DNA from: Stutzerimonas degradans
GTDB lineage: Bacteria; Pseudomonadota; Gammaproteobacteria; Pseudomonadales; Pseudomonadaceae
Length of the DNA stretch: 64,000 bases
Direction of reading: 5' to 3'
Assembly (NCBI RefSeq): GCF_024448505.1
Contig: NZ_JAMOHV010000014.1
Location: forward strand, 1 to 64,000
Shown piece by piece: positions 8,109 to 18,507 of the stretch. The translations under genes and the position numbers were made by a program. How positions within the stretch are numbered: the first letter of the stretch is position 1; each line of letters opens with the position of its first letter. The notes below the pieces were generated by a model. That model saw nothing but the letters and a program-made list of their open reading frames with translations. It was not told where the DNA came from and searched no databases.

Positions 8109-9479
8109 ATGCTGTTCACCCGCAGACAGGTACTCACCGGCCTGGTCGGACTGGGCGTCGCCGGTGCCGGTATTGGCGGCGTGCGTTATTGGCTCGGACG
8201 GCCTGCCGATGTCACCACGCACGATTACGAGCTGATCGCCGCGCCGCTGGATGTCGAGCTGGTGCCTGGGCATGCCACGCCCGCCTGGGCCTATGGTGGC
8301 CAGGCGCCGGGCCTGGAGCTACGCGGGCGGCAGGGCGACTGGCTGCGGGTGCGCTTCATCAACCACCTGCCGCAGCCCACCACCATCCACTGGCACGGCA
8401 TTCGCCTGCCGCTGGAGATGGACGGCGTGCCTTACGTCTCACAGTTGCCGGTGTTGCCCGGCGAGTTCTTCGACTACCGCTTCCCGCTGCACGATGCCGG
8501 CAGCTTCTGGTATCACCCGCACACCGCGAGCAGCGAGCAACTGGGACGTGGATTGGTCGGCCCGCTGATCGTCGATGAGCGTGAACCGAGCGGTTTCCGC
8601 CACGAGCGCACGCTGAGTCTGAAGAGCTGGCACGTCGACAAGCAGGGAGCATTCACCGCCTTCAGCGTGCCGCGCGAGGCGGCCCGCGGCGGTACGCCTG
8701 GCGTGCTGTCGACGGTGAACGGCCAGCACGCTCCGGTACTCGATCTGCCGGCCGGCCAGGTCGTGCGGCTGCGCGTGCTGAACCTCGACAATACGCTGAC
8801 CTATCGGCTGAACCTGCCGGACGGCGAGGCGCGCATCTATGCGCTGGACGGCCATCCGATCGCGCCTCGACCGCTGGGCAAGGAATACTGGCTCGGCCCT
8901 GGCATGCGCATCGATCTGGCGCTGCGTGTACCAGCGGCGGGTACGCAGCTGTCGCTGCGCAACGGCCCCCTGCGTCTGGCGACGTTGCGCGCGGTCGCGC
9001 ATGCCGGGGCGAGCGGCGACTGGCCACCGGCGCTGCCGGCCAATCCGGTGTTGGAGCCGGATCTGCAACGGGCTGAGACGCTGCGCTTCAACTTCGAGTG
9101 GGCTGGCAACCTGTCGGCCGATGTCGGGCAGGGTGGTGCCTATACGTTCTGGCAGATCAATGGCCAGGCATGGGACATCAATGACAAGAGCTGCGCCGAG
9201 CGCCCGATCGCGACGCTCAAGCGCAACGGTCACTACATCTTCGAGCTGCGCAACCTCAGCCAGTACCAGCATCCGATTCATCTGCACGGGATGGCCTTCA
9301 AGGTGCTCTCCTCGAATCGCCGGAAAATCGAGCCGTGGTTCACCGACACGTTCCTGCTGGGCCGCAACGAAACGGCGCGCATCGCGCTGGTGGCGGATAA
9401 TCCGGGCGTGTGGATGTTCCACTGCCATGTCATCGACCACATGGAGACCGGGCTGATGGCGGCGATCGAAGTGGTCTAG
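8109..9479 (+). CDS. Tat-exported multicopper oxidase
   Basis: This 456-residue multicopper oxidase begins with a twin-arginine signal (FTRRQVLTG) and a hydrophobic stretch, so it should be exported folded to the periplasm. All four copper-binding segments are visible: HWHG near residue 99, WYHPH near 137, HPIHLHG near 390, and HCHVIDHMETG near the C-terminus, where Met supplies the type 1 axial ligand. The enzyme oxidises a substrate, possibly Cu(I) or a phenolic, and reduces oxygen to water; the substrate is not known. The start at 8109 is preceded by AAGGGA and places the Tat motif at the N-terminus. In Pseudomonas this oxidase gene normally sits directly after guaA and before tadA, as here. 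Confidence 0.9.
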   Translation: MLFTRRQVLTGLVGLGVAGAGIGGVRYWLGRPADVTTHDYELIAAPLDVELVPGHATPAWAYGGQAPGLELRGRQGDWLRVRFINHLPQPTTIHWHGIRLPLEMDGVPYVSQLPVLPGEFFDYRFPLHDAGSFWYHPHTASSEQLGRGLVGPLIVDEREPSGFRHERTLSLKSWHVDKQGAFTAFSVPREAARGGTPGVLSTVNGQHAPVLDLPAGQVVRLRVLNLDNTLTYRLNLPDGEARIYALDGHPIAPRPLGKEYWLGPGMRIDLALRVPAAGTQLSLRNGPLRLATLRAVAHAGASGDWPPALPANPVLEPDLQRAETLRFNFEWAGNLSADVGQGGAYTFWQINGQAWDINDKSCAERPIATLKRNGHYIFELRNLSQYQHPIHLHGMAFKVLSSNRRKIEPWFTDTFLLGRNETARIALVADNPGVWMFHCHVIDHMETGLMAAIEVV

Positions 9480-9501
9480 TTCTGTGCACGGTTCCTATCT
9501 C

Positions 9502-9981
9502 ATGAAGAAAACGCCAATCATCGATCGCAGCCAGGACGAGCATTTCATGCGCGAGGCGCTGGCGCTGGCAGAACAGGGCGCGGCGCTGGGCGAAGTGCCG
9601 GTGGGCGCCGTGCTGGTGCAGGATGGGCAGATCGTCGGGCGCGGCTTCAACTGCCCGATCTCCCGCCACGACCCCAGCGCCCACGCTGAGATGGTCGCCA
9701 TCCGCGATGCCGCGCAGACCGTGGCGAACTACCGGCTGCCGGGCAGCACGCTGTACGTGACGCTGGAGCCGTGCAGCATGTGCGCCGGGTTGATCGTGCA
9801 CTCGCGCATTCAGCGCGTGGTGTACGGCGCCACCGAGCCGAAGGCCGGCGTGGTGGTCAGCCGCGGGCAATTCTTCGCGCAGGAATTTCTCAACCACCGG
9901 GTGCTGGTCGAGGGCGGCGTGCTGGCGCAGGAATGCGGCGAGGTGCTGCGCGAGTTCTTTCGCCTGCGCCGGCAGAAGTGA
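9502..9981 (+). CDS. tadA: tRNA-specific adenosine deaminase TadA
   Basis: TadA converts adenosine 34 of tRNA-Arg(ACG) to inosine in the cytoplasm. The 159-residue protein has the zinc-deaminase signature: His-Ala-Glu (HAEMVA) with the catalytic Glu, then PCSMC with two zinc Cys ligands. The fold also fits cytidine/deoxycytidylate deaminases, but the motif context (GEVPVGAV and RVVYGATEPKAG) is typical of TadA. The ATG at 9502 is used, although a GTG 18 bases earlier is possible. It lies 22 bases after the multicopper oxidase, probably read with it. Confidence 0.93.
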   Translation: MKKTPIIDRSQDEHFMREALALAEQGAALGEVPVGAVLVQDGQIVGRGFNCPISRHDPSAHAEMVAIRDAAQTVANYRLPGSTLYVTLEPCSMCAGLIVHSRIQRVVYGATEPKAGVVVSRGQFFAQEFLNHRVLVEGGVLAQECGEVLREFFRLRRQK

Positions 9982-10047
9982 GGCCCGGCGGTCGCGCGGA
10001 ACCTCAACGCCGATTTCTCAGGTGTCGCGGGTTACTGTAGGTCCCGT

Positions 10048-11138
10048 CTAGAGCGGCGCTGCGGCGAACGGCAGAGTCTGGCGGGCGTCGATGCTGCCCT
10101 GGGCAGGAAACACCACCAGATGGTCGGCGGCGATGGCGATGCCGACTTCCTGGCCGGTGAGGTAGTCGTCGTGACTGGCGAAGATAGTCACCAGCTGGTT
10201 GCCGGTCGGCAGCTGCAGGCGATAGAGCGTCGAGGCACCGAGGAATGTCTTGCCGATGATCAGCGCGCGCAGCGGGCTTTCCGGGCTGTAGACGATGTCG
10301 TCCGGGCGCAGCAGTACGTCCACCGAGCTGCCGGCCGGCCAGGTATAAGCACGGTTGCCGTGAATCACGCCGAGTTCGGTCTGCACCGTTTCCGGGTCGA
10401 TCAGCTGACCGCGAATGAAATACCCCTGGCCGATGAAACTGGCGACGAAAGGCGTCAGCGGCTCGTGATAGAGGTTGAACGGGGTGTCCCACTGCTCCAG
10501 GCGACCGTCATGGAAGACGCCGACCTGATCGCTGACGGCAAACGCCTCTTCCTGATCGTGGGTCACGAGAATCGCACTGGTGCCGCGTGCCTTGAGGATG
10601 TCGCGCACTTCATGACTGAGGCGGCGGCGCAGCTCGACATCGAGGTTGGAAAACGGCTCGTCGAGCAGCAGCAGTTCGGGCTCCGGCGCCAAGGCGCGGG
10701 CCAGGGCGACGCGTTGCTGCTGACCGCCGGAGAGTTCGTGCGGATAGCGCCGGCCAAGCGCGGCAAGATGCACCAGCTCGAGCATTTCCTCGACGATGCG
10801 CTGGCGCTCCGGGTGTTTGCGGATGCCAAAGGCGATGTTCTCGGCGACGGTCAGGTGCGGGAACAGCGCGTAGTCCTGGAAGACCATGCCGATCCGGCGC
10901 TTTTCCGGGGCGAGGGTGAAGTCGGCGCGGGAGATGACCGTCTCGCCCAGTCGGATCTCACCCTGATGGACCGGCTCGAAACCGGCGATGGCACGCAGCG
11001 TGGTGGTCTTGCCGCAGCCGGACGGGCCGAGCAGACAGCCGATGTCGCCGCGATTCAGGTGCAGGTTGAGGTTCTGCACGACGCGCTGCGCGCCGTAGCC
11101 GCAGGCCAGGTCGCGCAGGAGCAGCAGCGGCTCATGCC

Positions 11139-11142
<4 letters not shown>
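10048..11142 (-). CDS. ABC transporter ATP-binding protein (iron/polyamine-type family)
   Basis: This 364-residue ATPase belongs to the FbpC/PotA-type import family. Walker [10 protein letters not shown] is near 39-47, the signature LSGGQQQR near 137, and Walker B LLLLDEP near 158. A C-terminal TOBE-like domain starts after about 240. It would power an inner-membrane importer, but no permease or binding-protein gene is next to it, so substrate is unknown. Its ATG overlaps the argF stop (ATGA on the minus strand), so it is translated from the argF transcript. The same argF-ABC ATPase pairing is seen in Pseudomonas aeruginosa. Confidence 0.9.
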
Positions 11143-12059
<917 letters not shown>

Positions 12060-12323
12060 ATCAACTACCTTGCATGTCGCAGACCGTGAACCGTGGCTTT
12101 TTCCAAGGAAAACAGGGACCGGCGACAGGAGCCGCACGGTGACGCGACGAAACGGGGAAGGCGCGATCTTATCCACAAATCGCGGACTGGCGCAAATTCG
12201 CCGCCAGGCGGCTGGAGCGCCGCCCGGCCTGTTGGAGCGGCATGCTAAAAGCCGAGTCGGCCACTCGGCTTTCGCGATGCAGTTCCGGTACAATGCCCGG
12301 CAACCGTCTAGCCGAGGTACCCC

Positions 12324-12650
12324 ATGGACATCATCGAAACCATCAAAGAGCAGATCGCCAACAACCCGGTGCTGCTGTACATGAAAGGCTCCCCCAATGC
12401 TCCGCAGTGCGGCTTCTCTGCCCGCGCGACCCAGGCGGTGATGGGCTGTGGCGAGAAGTTCGCCTACGTCGACATCCTGCAGAACCCGGAAATCCGCGCC
12501 AACCTGCCGAAATACGCCAACTGGCCGACCTTCCCGCAGCTGTGGGTCAACGGTGAACTGGTCGGTGGCAGCGACATCATTCTGGAGATGTTCGAGAAGG
12601 GCGAGCTGCAGACGCTGATCAAGTCGGCTGTCGGCAAGAGCGAAGCCTGA
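12324..12650 (+). CDS. grxD: monothiol glutaredoxin GrxD (Grx4)
   Basis: This is a 108-residue monothiol glutaredoxin with the CGFS active site (residues 31-34), preceded by MKGSPNAPQ and followed by WPTFPQLW and GGSDI, which bind glutathione. Such proteins bind and transfer [2Fe-2S] clusters with BolA partners. The gene stands alone between divergent argF and convergent bacterioferritin, an order shared with other Pseudomonas. Confidence 0.95.
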   Translation: MDIIETIKEQIANNPVLLYMKGSPNAPQCGFSARATQAVMGCGEKFAYVDILQNPEIRANLPKYANWPTFPQLWVNGELVGGSDIILEMFEKGELQTLIKSAVGKSEA

Positions 12651-12710
12651 GCAATCGGCTGCGGGACGGGCAACTTCAGCAGATGTCCGCCTTCGGGAAC
12701 CGATAAAGAA

Positions 12711-12746
12711 AAACGCCATGTCCCGGTCGGGCATGGCGTTTTTTTC
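12711..12746. terminator. bidirectional terminator between grxD and bacterioferritin
   Basis: Arms AAACGCCATG (12711-12720) and CATGGCGTTT (12732-12741) form a stem. A T-run follows on the plus strand and an A-rich tract precedes it, giving a T-rich tract on the minus strand. It can end transcripts from both convergent genes. Confidence 0.88.
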
Positions 12747-12769
12747 ATTGCGGCTGCCGCGCGGTCGGA

Positions 12770-13240
12770 TCAGTCGTCCATCTGCGACTGCAGGTAGTTT
12801 TCCAGCCCGACCTTGTCGATCAGTCCCAGCTGGGTCTCCAGCCAGTCGATGTGCTCTTCCTCTGATTCGAGGATGTCTTCCAGCAGCTCGCGGCTTCCGT
12901 AATCGCCGACGCTCTCGCAGTAGGCGATGGCTTCCTTGAGGTCCTGCAGGCCACCCTGTTCCAGCTTGAGATCGCATTCGAGCATTTCACGGGTATTCTC
13001 GCCGATCAGGAGCTTGCCCAGATCCTGCAGGTTCGGCAGACCTTCGAGAAAGAGGATGCGCTTGATCAGCTTGTCGGCATGCTTCATCTCGTCGATGGAT
13101 TCTTCGTACTCGTGTTTGCCGAGTTTCTCCAGCCCCCAATCCTCGTACATGCGCGCATGCAGGAAGTACTGGTTGATGGCGACCAGTTCGTTGCCGAGAA
13201 GCTTGTTGAGGTGCTGGATGACTAGCTTGTCGCCTTTCAT
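12770..13240 (-). CDS. bfrB: bacterioferritin (BfrB type)
   Basis: Bacterioferritin stores iron in a 24-subunit shell with heme at subunit dimers. The 156-residue protein has the ferroxidase ligands Glu18, Glu51 and His54, the later Glu and His residues of the site (EEEHIDW), and Met52, the heme ligand that separates true bacterioferritins from ferritins. The neighbour bfd encodes its ferredoxin partner that reduces the stored iron for release. The region 13241-13392 should contain its promoter; I could not define it. Confidence 0.95.
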   Translation of the reverse strand: MKGDKLVIQHLNKLLGNELVAINQYFLHARMYEDWGLEKLGKHEYEESIDEMKHADKLIKRILFLEGLPNLQDLGKLLIGENTREMLECDLKLEQGGLQDLKEAIAYCESVGDYGSRELLEDILESEEEHIDWLETQLGLIDKVGLENYLQSQMDD

Positions 13241-13392
13241 GTTCTAGCCCTGCCTGAGAAGGTGAGTCGTTGCGGCAGTCTGGCCACGATGCCGGAGGCT
13301 GTCAAACCTAAGCCCTTGAATGCAAAAGGCTAAAGCTGAATGCGAATGTTTTAATTGCGCATCGGGCGAGTAATGTCTTGATTTAAGGGCGT

Positions 13393-13418
13393 AAAAAAGC
13401 CGGGCAATAGCCCGGCTT
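13393..13418 (-). terminator. terminator after bfd
   Basis: Read on the minus strand, arms AAGCCGGGC and GCCCGGCTT with a 4-base loop are followed by a run of T (A-run at 13393-13398 on the plus strand). It lies just after the bfd stop and separates bfd from bacterioferritin. Confidence 0.88.
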
Positions 13419-13435
13419 GGATGACTGGGGGCCGT

Positions 13436-13654
13436 TCAGGCGGGTGCGAAACTGGCTGGATAGGCGAGGGCAGCCTGGGCGGTCTGGAGTTCGCCGAGGG
13501 TTTCGCGCACGACCTGCTTGGCCACGCAGGCGCACTTGCCGCACTGACTAGCGACGCCAGTGGCCTCGCGTACTTCCCGGTAGCTGCAGCAGCCCTCGTA
13601 AATGGCTTCGCGAAGCTGACCGTCGGTGACACCCTGGCAAAGGCAAACGTACAT
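13436..13654 (-). CDS. bfd: bacterioferritin-associated ferredoxin Bfd
   Basis: Bfd is a [2Fe-2S] ferredoxin that binds bacterioferritin and passes electrons to its core to mobilise iron. The 72-residue protein has four Cys ligands in the pattern CLC near the start (Cys4 and Cys6) and CGKCAC near 38-43, as in the BFD-like fold. The ATG giving MYVCLCQGV is preferred because the family starts there; TTG and ATG codons two positions upstream are possible. A Fur-box-like site lies about 40 bases upstream, which fits iron-starvation induction. Confidence 0.95.
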   Translation of the reverse strand: MYVCLCQGVTDGQLREAIYEGCCSYREVREATGVASQCGKCACVAKQVVRETLGELQTAQAALAYPASFAPA

Positions 13655-13694
13655 GAGCAATACCCGTTGAGCCTGTTGATGGTGCGATGCTAAA

Positions 13695-13713
13695 CAGAAT
13701 GAGAATGATTGTC
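13695..13713 (-). promoter_or_regulatory. probable Fur box upstream of bfd
   Basis: The 19 bases from 13695 match the Fur consensus GATAATGATAATCATTATC at about 14 positions, with the core AATGAGAATGATT. It is centred about 50 bases before the bfd start. Iron-bound Fur would repress bfd in iron-rich cells (known for Pseudomonas bfd). Confidence 0.65.
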
Positions 13714-13822
13714 AAAGTCCATCTGTCCGATAGCTTTAACCTTCATCCACCAACGGGACCGGCGCGACCCATTCGAGCTTTGCGATAAACTGCGCGCCTT
13801 TTTTTCCAACCGGAGGCCGCTC

Positions 13823-14362
13823 ATGGCCCTGCAAGCCACGCCGTACAAGGTGGAACTGAATCTCACCGATCTGGATCGCGGGGTGTACGAGAACCTGCGT
13901 TTCACCGTCGCCCGGCATCCCTCGGAAACCGAGGAACGCCTCGGCGTGCGCCTGATCGCCTACGCGCTCTGGTACAGCGAGCAGCTGGCGTTCGGTCGTG
14001 GCCTGTCCGATGTGGACGAGCCGGCGCTCTGGGAGAAGAGCCTCGATGGTCGCGTATTGCACTGGATCGAGGTCGGACAACCGGACGCCGAGCGCCTGAC
14101 CTGGTGCTCGCGCCGTGCCGAACGCACCAGCCTGGTGGCCTACGGCAACCTGCGCGTGTGGCAGGGCAAGGTGGTGGACGCCGTGCGCAACCTGAAGAAC
14201 CTGTCCATCGTCGCCGTGGATTCCGAATCGCTTGCCGCACTGGTCAAGGATCTGCCGCGCAGCCTGCAATGGGGTGTGATGATCAGCGACGGCACGCTGT
14301 TCATCACCGACGAGCGGGGACAGTTCGAGGTATCGCTGGAGTGGCTGCTGGGCGAGCGCTGA
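13823..14362 (+). CDS. yaeQ: YaeQ family protein
   Basis: This 179-residue protein matches YaeQ, a small conserved proteobacterial family with a fold related to PD-(D/E)XK nucleases, but without a settled biochemical role. Recognisable stretches are LTDLDRGVYE near the start and RLIAYALWY in the middle. The ATG at 13823 follows CGGAGG. The gene lies 116 bases before recJ, on the same strand, an order seen in Pseudomonas. Confidence 0.88.
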   Translation: MALQATPYKVELNLTDLDRGVYENLRFTVARHPSETEERLGVRLIAYALWYSEQLAFGRGLSDVDEPALWEKSLDGRVLHWIEVGQPDAERLTWCSRRAERTSLVAYGNLRVWQGKVVDAVRNLKNLSIVAVDSESLAALVKDLPRSLQWGVMISDGTLFITDERGQFEVSLEWLLGER

Positions 14363-14478
14363 GCGGCGCCGGTCGGCTGAGCCGCGATTGGCGGCCTGCC
14401 GACGGTGCATTGCTGTATGCTTTTGCGCCGATTTTCTCCGGCGCCCGTGCCGAAGAGCCGTGACCGGAAAGCCAACCG

Positions 14479-16194
14479 ATGCGCATCGAACCCCGCCCTC
14501 TACCTGAAACCCTGCCCGAACTCGGCGATCTGCCGCCGCTGCTGACTCGTCTGTATGCGGCGCGCGGCGTGCGCTCGGCCAGCGAGCTGGACAAGGCGCT
14601 GGCGCGGCTGATTCCCTACAACCAGCTCAAGGGCATCGACCGTGCGGTCGAGTTGCTGGTCGAGGCGCTGGATAAGCGCCAGCGCATCCTCTTCGTCGGT
14701 GATTTCGATGCCGATGGCGCCACCGCGAGCACCGTCGGCGTGCTCGGCCTGCGCCAGCTGGGCGCGGCGCATGTCGACTATCTGGTGCCCAATCGCTTCG
14801 AGTACGGCTACGGCCTTACCCCGGAAATCGTTGCGGTGGCGCTGCAGCGCGAGCCCGATCTGCTGGTGACCGTGGACAACGGCATCTCCAGCGTCGACGG
14901 CGTCGCGGCGGCCAAGGCAGCCGGGCTCCGGGTGCTGGTGACCGACCATCACCTGCCGGGTCACGAGCTGCCGGCGGCCGATGCGATCGTCAATCCGAAC
15001 CAGCCCGAATGCGCGTTCCCGAGCAAATGCATGGCCGGTGTGGGGGTGATCTTCTATGTGCTGCTGGCACTGCGCGCGCGGCTTCGCGACCTGGACTGGT
15101 TCACGCGCAACGGCTGGAGCGAGCCGAATCTGGCCGAACTGCTCGATCTGGTGGCGCTGGGCAGCGTCGCCGACGTGGTGCCGCTGGACGCCAACAACCG
15201 CATCCTCGTGCATCAGGGACTGGCGCGGATTCGTGCCGGGCGGGCGCGGCCGGGGTTGCGGGCGATTCTCGAAGTCGCCGGGCGCGATCATCGGCGCATC
15301 ACTTCTACCGATCTGGGCTTCATCCTCGGCCCGCGCTTGAACGCCGCGGGGCGGCTGGATGATATGAGCCTGGGCATCGAGTGCCTGCTCTGCGAGGACG
15401 AGGCGCTGGCGCGCGACATGGCGACCCAGCTCGATCAGCTCAATCAGGACCGCAAAAGCATCGAGCAGGGCATGCAGCGCGAGGCGTTGGCGCAGCTCAA
15501 GGAGCTGCCGCTGGAGGATCTGCCGTTCGGCCTGTGCCTGTTCGAGCCGGATTGGCATCAGGGTGTGATCGGCATTCTCGCGTCGCGGCTGAAGGAGCGT
15601 TATCACCGACCGACCATCGCTTTCGCCGATGCGGGCGACGGCCAGCTCAAGGGCTCGGCGCGCTCGGTGCCGGGCTTTCATATCCGCGACGCGCTGGATG
15701 CGGTAGCGGCGCGGCATCCGGGCTTGATCAGCAAGTTCGGCGGCCACGCGATGGCGGCTGGACTGTCGCTGCCGCAGGAAAATTTCGGCGCCTTCGCCGC
15801 CGCGTTCGACGCCGAAGTGCGCCGCCAGCTGAACGAGGACGATCTGACCGGTCGCCTGCTGACCGACGGCCAGCTCAGCATCGAGGAGTTCCATCTGGAG
15901 CTGGCGCGGGCGCTGCGCAACGCCGGGCCCTGGGGCCAGCATTTCCCCGAGCCGATGTTTCACGGCGTGTTCCAGCTGGTGCAGCAGCGCATCGTCGGCG
16001 AGCGTCACCTCAAGCTGGTGCTCAAGAGCGAGTGCGGTGCGCTGACCCTGGACGGCATCGCCTTCAACATCGACCGCGAACTCTGGCCGAACCCGACGGT
16101 GCGCTGGGCGGAGTTGGCCTACAAGCTGGACGTCAACGAGTACCGTGGCCAGGAAAGCGTGCAGCTGCTGGTCGCGCACATCGCCGCGCGCTGA
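14479..16194 (+). CDS. recJ: single-stranded-DNA exonuclease RecJ
   Basis: RecJ digests single-stranded DNA 5' to 3' in recombination and mismatch repair. The 571-residue protein has the DHH-family metal motifs: DFDADG near residues 75-80 and the DHH triad near 156, followed by the DHHA1 domain with a GGHAMAAGL motif near 430. Length is normal. It is the probable second gene after yaeQ. Confidence 0.95.
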   Translation: MRIEPRPLPETLPELGDLPPLLTRLYAARGVRSASELDKALARLIPYNQLKGIDRAVELLVEALDKRQRILFVGDFDADGATASTVGVLGLRQLGAAHVDYLVPNRFEYGYGLTPEIVAVALQREPDLLVTVDNGISSVDGVAAAKAAGLRVLVTDHHLPGHELPAADAIVNPNQPECAFPSKCMAGVGVIFYVLLALRARLRDLDWFTRNGWSEPNLAELLDLVALGSVADVVPLDANNRILVHQGLARIRAGRARPGLRAILEVAGRDHRRITSTDLGFILGPRLNAAGRLDDMSLGIECLLCEDEALARDMATQLDQLNQDRKSIEQGMQREALAQLKELPLEDLPFGLCLFEPDWHQGVIGILASRLKERYHRPTIAFADAGDGQLKGSARSVPGFHIRDALDAVAARHPGLISKFGGHAMAAGLSLPQENFGAFAAAFDAEVRRQLNEDDLTGRLLTDGQLSIEEFHLELARALRNAGPWGQHFPEPMFHGVFQLVQQRIVGERHLKLVLKSECGALTLDGIAFNIDRELWPNPTVRWAELAYKLDVNEYRGQESVQLLVAHIAAR

Positions 16195-16318
16195 CCGTCC
16201 AGTCGTCGCCGATTGGCCGGCTGAATCCAGCGCCATTTCTCCGCAGACGTTCGATTGTTGCCCGTCCTGCCCGCGCCTACAGTGGCGGGACAACAACAGC
16301 GTCATGCGGGAAACCGAA

Positions 16319-18412
16319 ATGAGCGAGACGACCGTCCATCACCGTGCCTGCCACCTGTGCGAAGCCATCTGCGGCCTGACCATCCAGACCGAGGGCGAGC
16401 GCATCCTCTCGATCAAGGGCGATCCGCTCGATCCGTTCAGCCGGGGCCATATCTGCCCCAAGGCCGTGGCGCTGCAGGATATCCAGAACGATCCCGACCG
16501 CCTGCGCCGGCCGATGCGCCGGCAGGGCACGCAGTGGCAGGCGATCGAATGGGACGAGGCGTTCGCCCTGGTCGCCGAACGGCTCGCCGAGATTCGCGAA
16601 CGTCATGGCAGCAACGCGGTGGCCGTCTACCAGGGCAACCCGAGCGTGCACAACTACGGGCTGATGACCCACAGCAACTACTTCCTCGGTCTGCTGAAGA
16701 CGCGCAACCGCTTCTCCGCGACCTCGGTCGATCAGCTGCCGCACCACCTGACCAGCTACCTGATGTACGGCCACGGCCTGCTGTTGCCGGTGCCGGATAT
16801 CGATCACACCGACTTCATGCTGATCCTCGGCGGCAATCCGCTGGCCTCCAACGGCAGCATCATGACCGTGCCGGACGTGGAAAAGCGCCTCAAGGCGCTG
16901 CGCGCACGGGGCGGCACGCTGGTGGTGGTCGATCCGCGCCGCAGCGAGACCGCGGCGATCGCCGACCGCCATCTGTTCGTACGTCCGGGACAGGACGCGG
17001 CGCTGCTGTTCGGTCTGCTCAACACGCTGTTCGAGGAAGGGCTGACACGCGCCACACCGCTTCCGGTGGACGGCCTCGTCGAGGTGCGCGCGGCCATCGC
17101 ACCGTTCAGCGCCGAGGCGATGAGCGCGCGCTGCGGTGTGCCTGCCGAGACGATCCGCCAACTGGCGCGGGATTTCGCCGCCGCGGACAAGGCGGTCTGC
17201 TACGGCCGCATGGGCGTCTCGACCCAGGCCTTCGGCAGCCTGTGCCAGTGGCTGGTGCAGCTGATCAATCTGGTCACCGGCAATCTCGATCGGGTCGGTG
17301 GCGCCTTGTGCACCGAGCCCGCGGTGGACCTGGTCGAAACCACCACCGGCGGACACTTCGCGGCCTGGCGCAGCCGGCTTTCGCAGCTGCCGGAGTACGG
17401 CGGCGAACTGCCGGTGGCGGCGCTGGCCGAGGAGATGCTCGAGCCGGGAGAAGGGCAGGTGCGTGCGCTGATCACAGTGGCAGGCAATCCGGTGCTCTCC
17501 ACGCCCAACGGGCGCAAGCTGGAGCAGGCGCTCGACGGCCTGGAATTCATGCTCAGCGTCGACTTCTACATCAACGAAACCACGCGCTACGCCGATCTCA
17601 TCCTGCCGCCGACCGCGCCGCTGGAACACGATCACTACGACAGCACCTTCAACTTGCTCGCGGTGCGCAATGTCACGCGCTTCAACCGGCCGGTGCTGGC
17701 CAAACCGGACGGCGCGCTGGACGACTGGGAAATCTTCGTCGGGCTGGCCAAGGCCTATGCGGCGCGTACCGGCGTCGAGCTGAAACCGACGCTGGCGCCG
17801 CAGCAGATGATCGATCTGGCGTTGCGTCACGGCCCCTACGGCGATCGCTCCGAGCGCAGGCTGAGCCTGGCGGCGCTCGAGGATTACCCGCATGGGCTTG
17901 ATCTCGGGCCGCTGCGACCGAACCTCGCGCGTCGCCTGAAGACGGCGAACCAGCGCATCCAGGCGGCGCCGCTGCTGCTTGTGGAAGACCTGCAGCGCTT
18001 CGCCCGGCAGCCGCAGGCGCCCGCCGATGCGTTGCTGCTGATCGGCCGTCGCCATGTGCGCAGCAACAATTCCTGGATGCACAACTATCCGCGACTGGTG
18101 AAGGGCAAGCCGCGTCACCAGTTGCTGATGCATCCGGCCGACATGGCGGCACGCCAGCTGCGCGATGGCCAGCGCGTGCGGGTTCGCTCGCGGGTCGGCG
18201 CGATCGAAGTGGAGGTGCTCGGCAGCGACGAGATGATGCCCGGCGTGGTCAGCCTGCCGCACGGCTGGGGGCACGCCCGCGCGGGTGTGCAGCTAGCGGT
18301 CGCCGCACAGCAGCCGGGTGTTAGCAGCAACGACCTGACTGACGAACAGGCGCTGGATGTCTCCGGCAACGCGGCGCTCAATGGCGTGCCGGTGCAGGTG
18401 AGCGCGGTCTGA
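16319..18412 (+). CDS. molybdopterin oxidoreductase with N-terminal [4Fe-4S] site
   Basis: This 697-residue member of the DMSO reductase/formate dehydrogenase family has an N-terminal [4Fe-4S] motif (Cys11, Cys14, Cys18, Cys46), the molybdopterin-binding domain, and the C-terminal dinucleotide-binding domain with RHVRSNNSW. No Tat signal is visible, so it should be cytoplasmic. In the usual metal-ligand region I see SVDQLPHH and no Cys, so substrate class is uncertain. The ATG at 16319 is preferred because GGGA precedes it; another in-frame ATG lies 15 bases upstream. No partner subunit is adjacent. Confidence 0.85.
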   Translation: MSETTVHHRACHLCEAICGLTIQTEGERILSIKGDPLDPFSRGHICPKAVALQDIQNDPDRLRRPMRRQGTQWQAIEWDEAFALVAERLAEIRERHGSNAVAVYQGNPSVHNYGLMTHSNYFLGLLKTRNRFSATSVDQLPHHLTSYLMYGHGLLLPVPDIDHTDFMLILGGNPLASNGSIMTVPDVEKRLKALRARGGTLVVVDPRRSETAAIADRHLFVRPGQDAALLFGLLNTLFEEGLTRATPLPVDGLVEVRAAIAPFSAEAMSARCGVPAETIRQLARDFAAADKAVCYGRMGVSTQAFGSLCQWLVQLINLVTGNLDRVGGALCTEPAVDLVETTTGGHFAAWRSRLSQLPEYGGELPVAALAEEMLEPGEGQVRALITVAGNPVLSTPNGRKLEQALDGLEFMLSVDFYINETTRYADLILPPTAPLEHDHYDSTFNLLAVRNVTRFNRPVLAKPDGALDDWEIFVGLAKAYAARTGVELKPTLAPQQMIDLALRHGPYGDRSERRLSLAALEDYPHGLDLGPLRPNLARRLKTANQRIQAAPLLLVEDLQRFARQPQAPADALLLIGRRHVRSNNSWMHNYPRLVKGKPRHQLLMHPADMAARQLRDGQRVRVRSRVGAIEVEVLGSDEMMPGVVSLPHGWGHARAGVQLAVAAQQPGVSSNDLTDEQALDVSGNAALNGVPVQVSAV

Positions 18413-18507
18413 TCGGCGGCGCATTCTTGCTGTTGGGCTGGGCAGGGGCGCGGAAACAGTCTCTACTGAACACTGTCCAAACCGAAATTTCGACAGTCGA
18501 GGCCGCC

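Noticed and set aside
12060..12977. Long N-terminal extension of argF
   Set aside because: The frame stays open by chance through grxD and bacterioferritin territory. The family start and a ribosome-binding site are at 12059.
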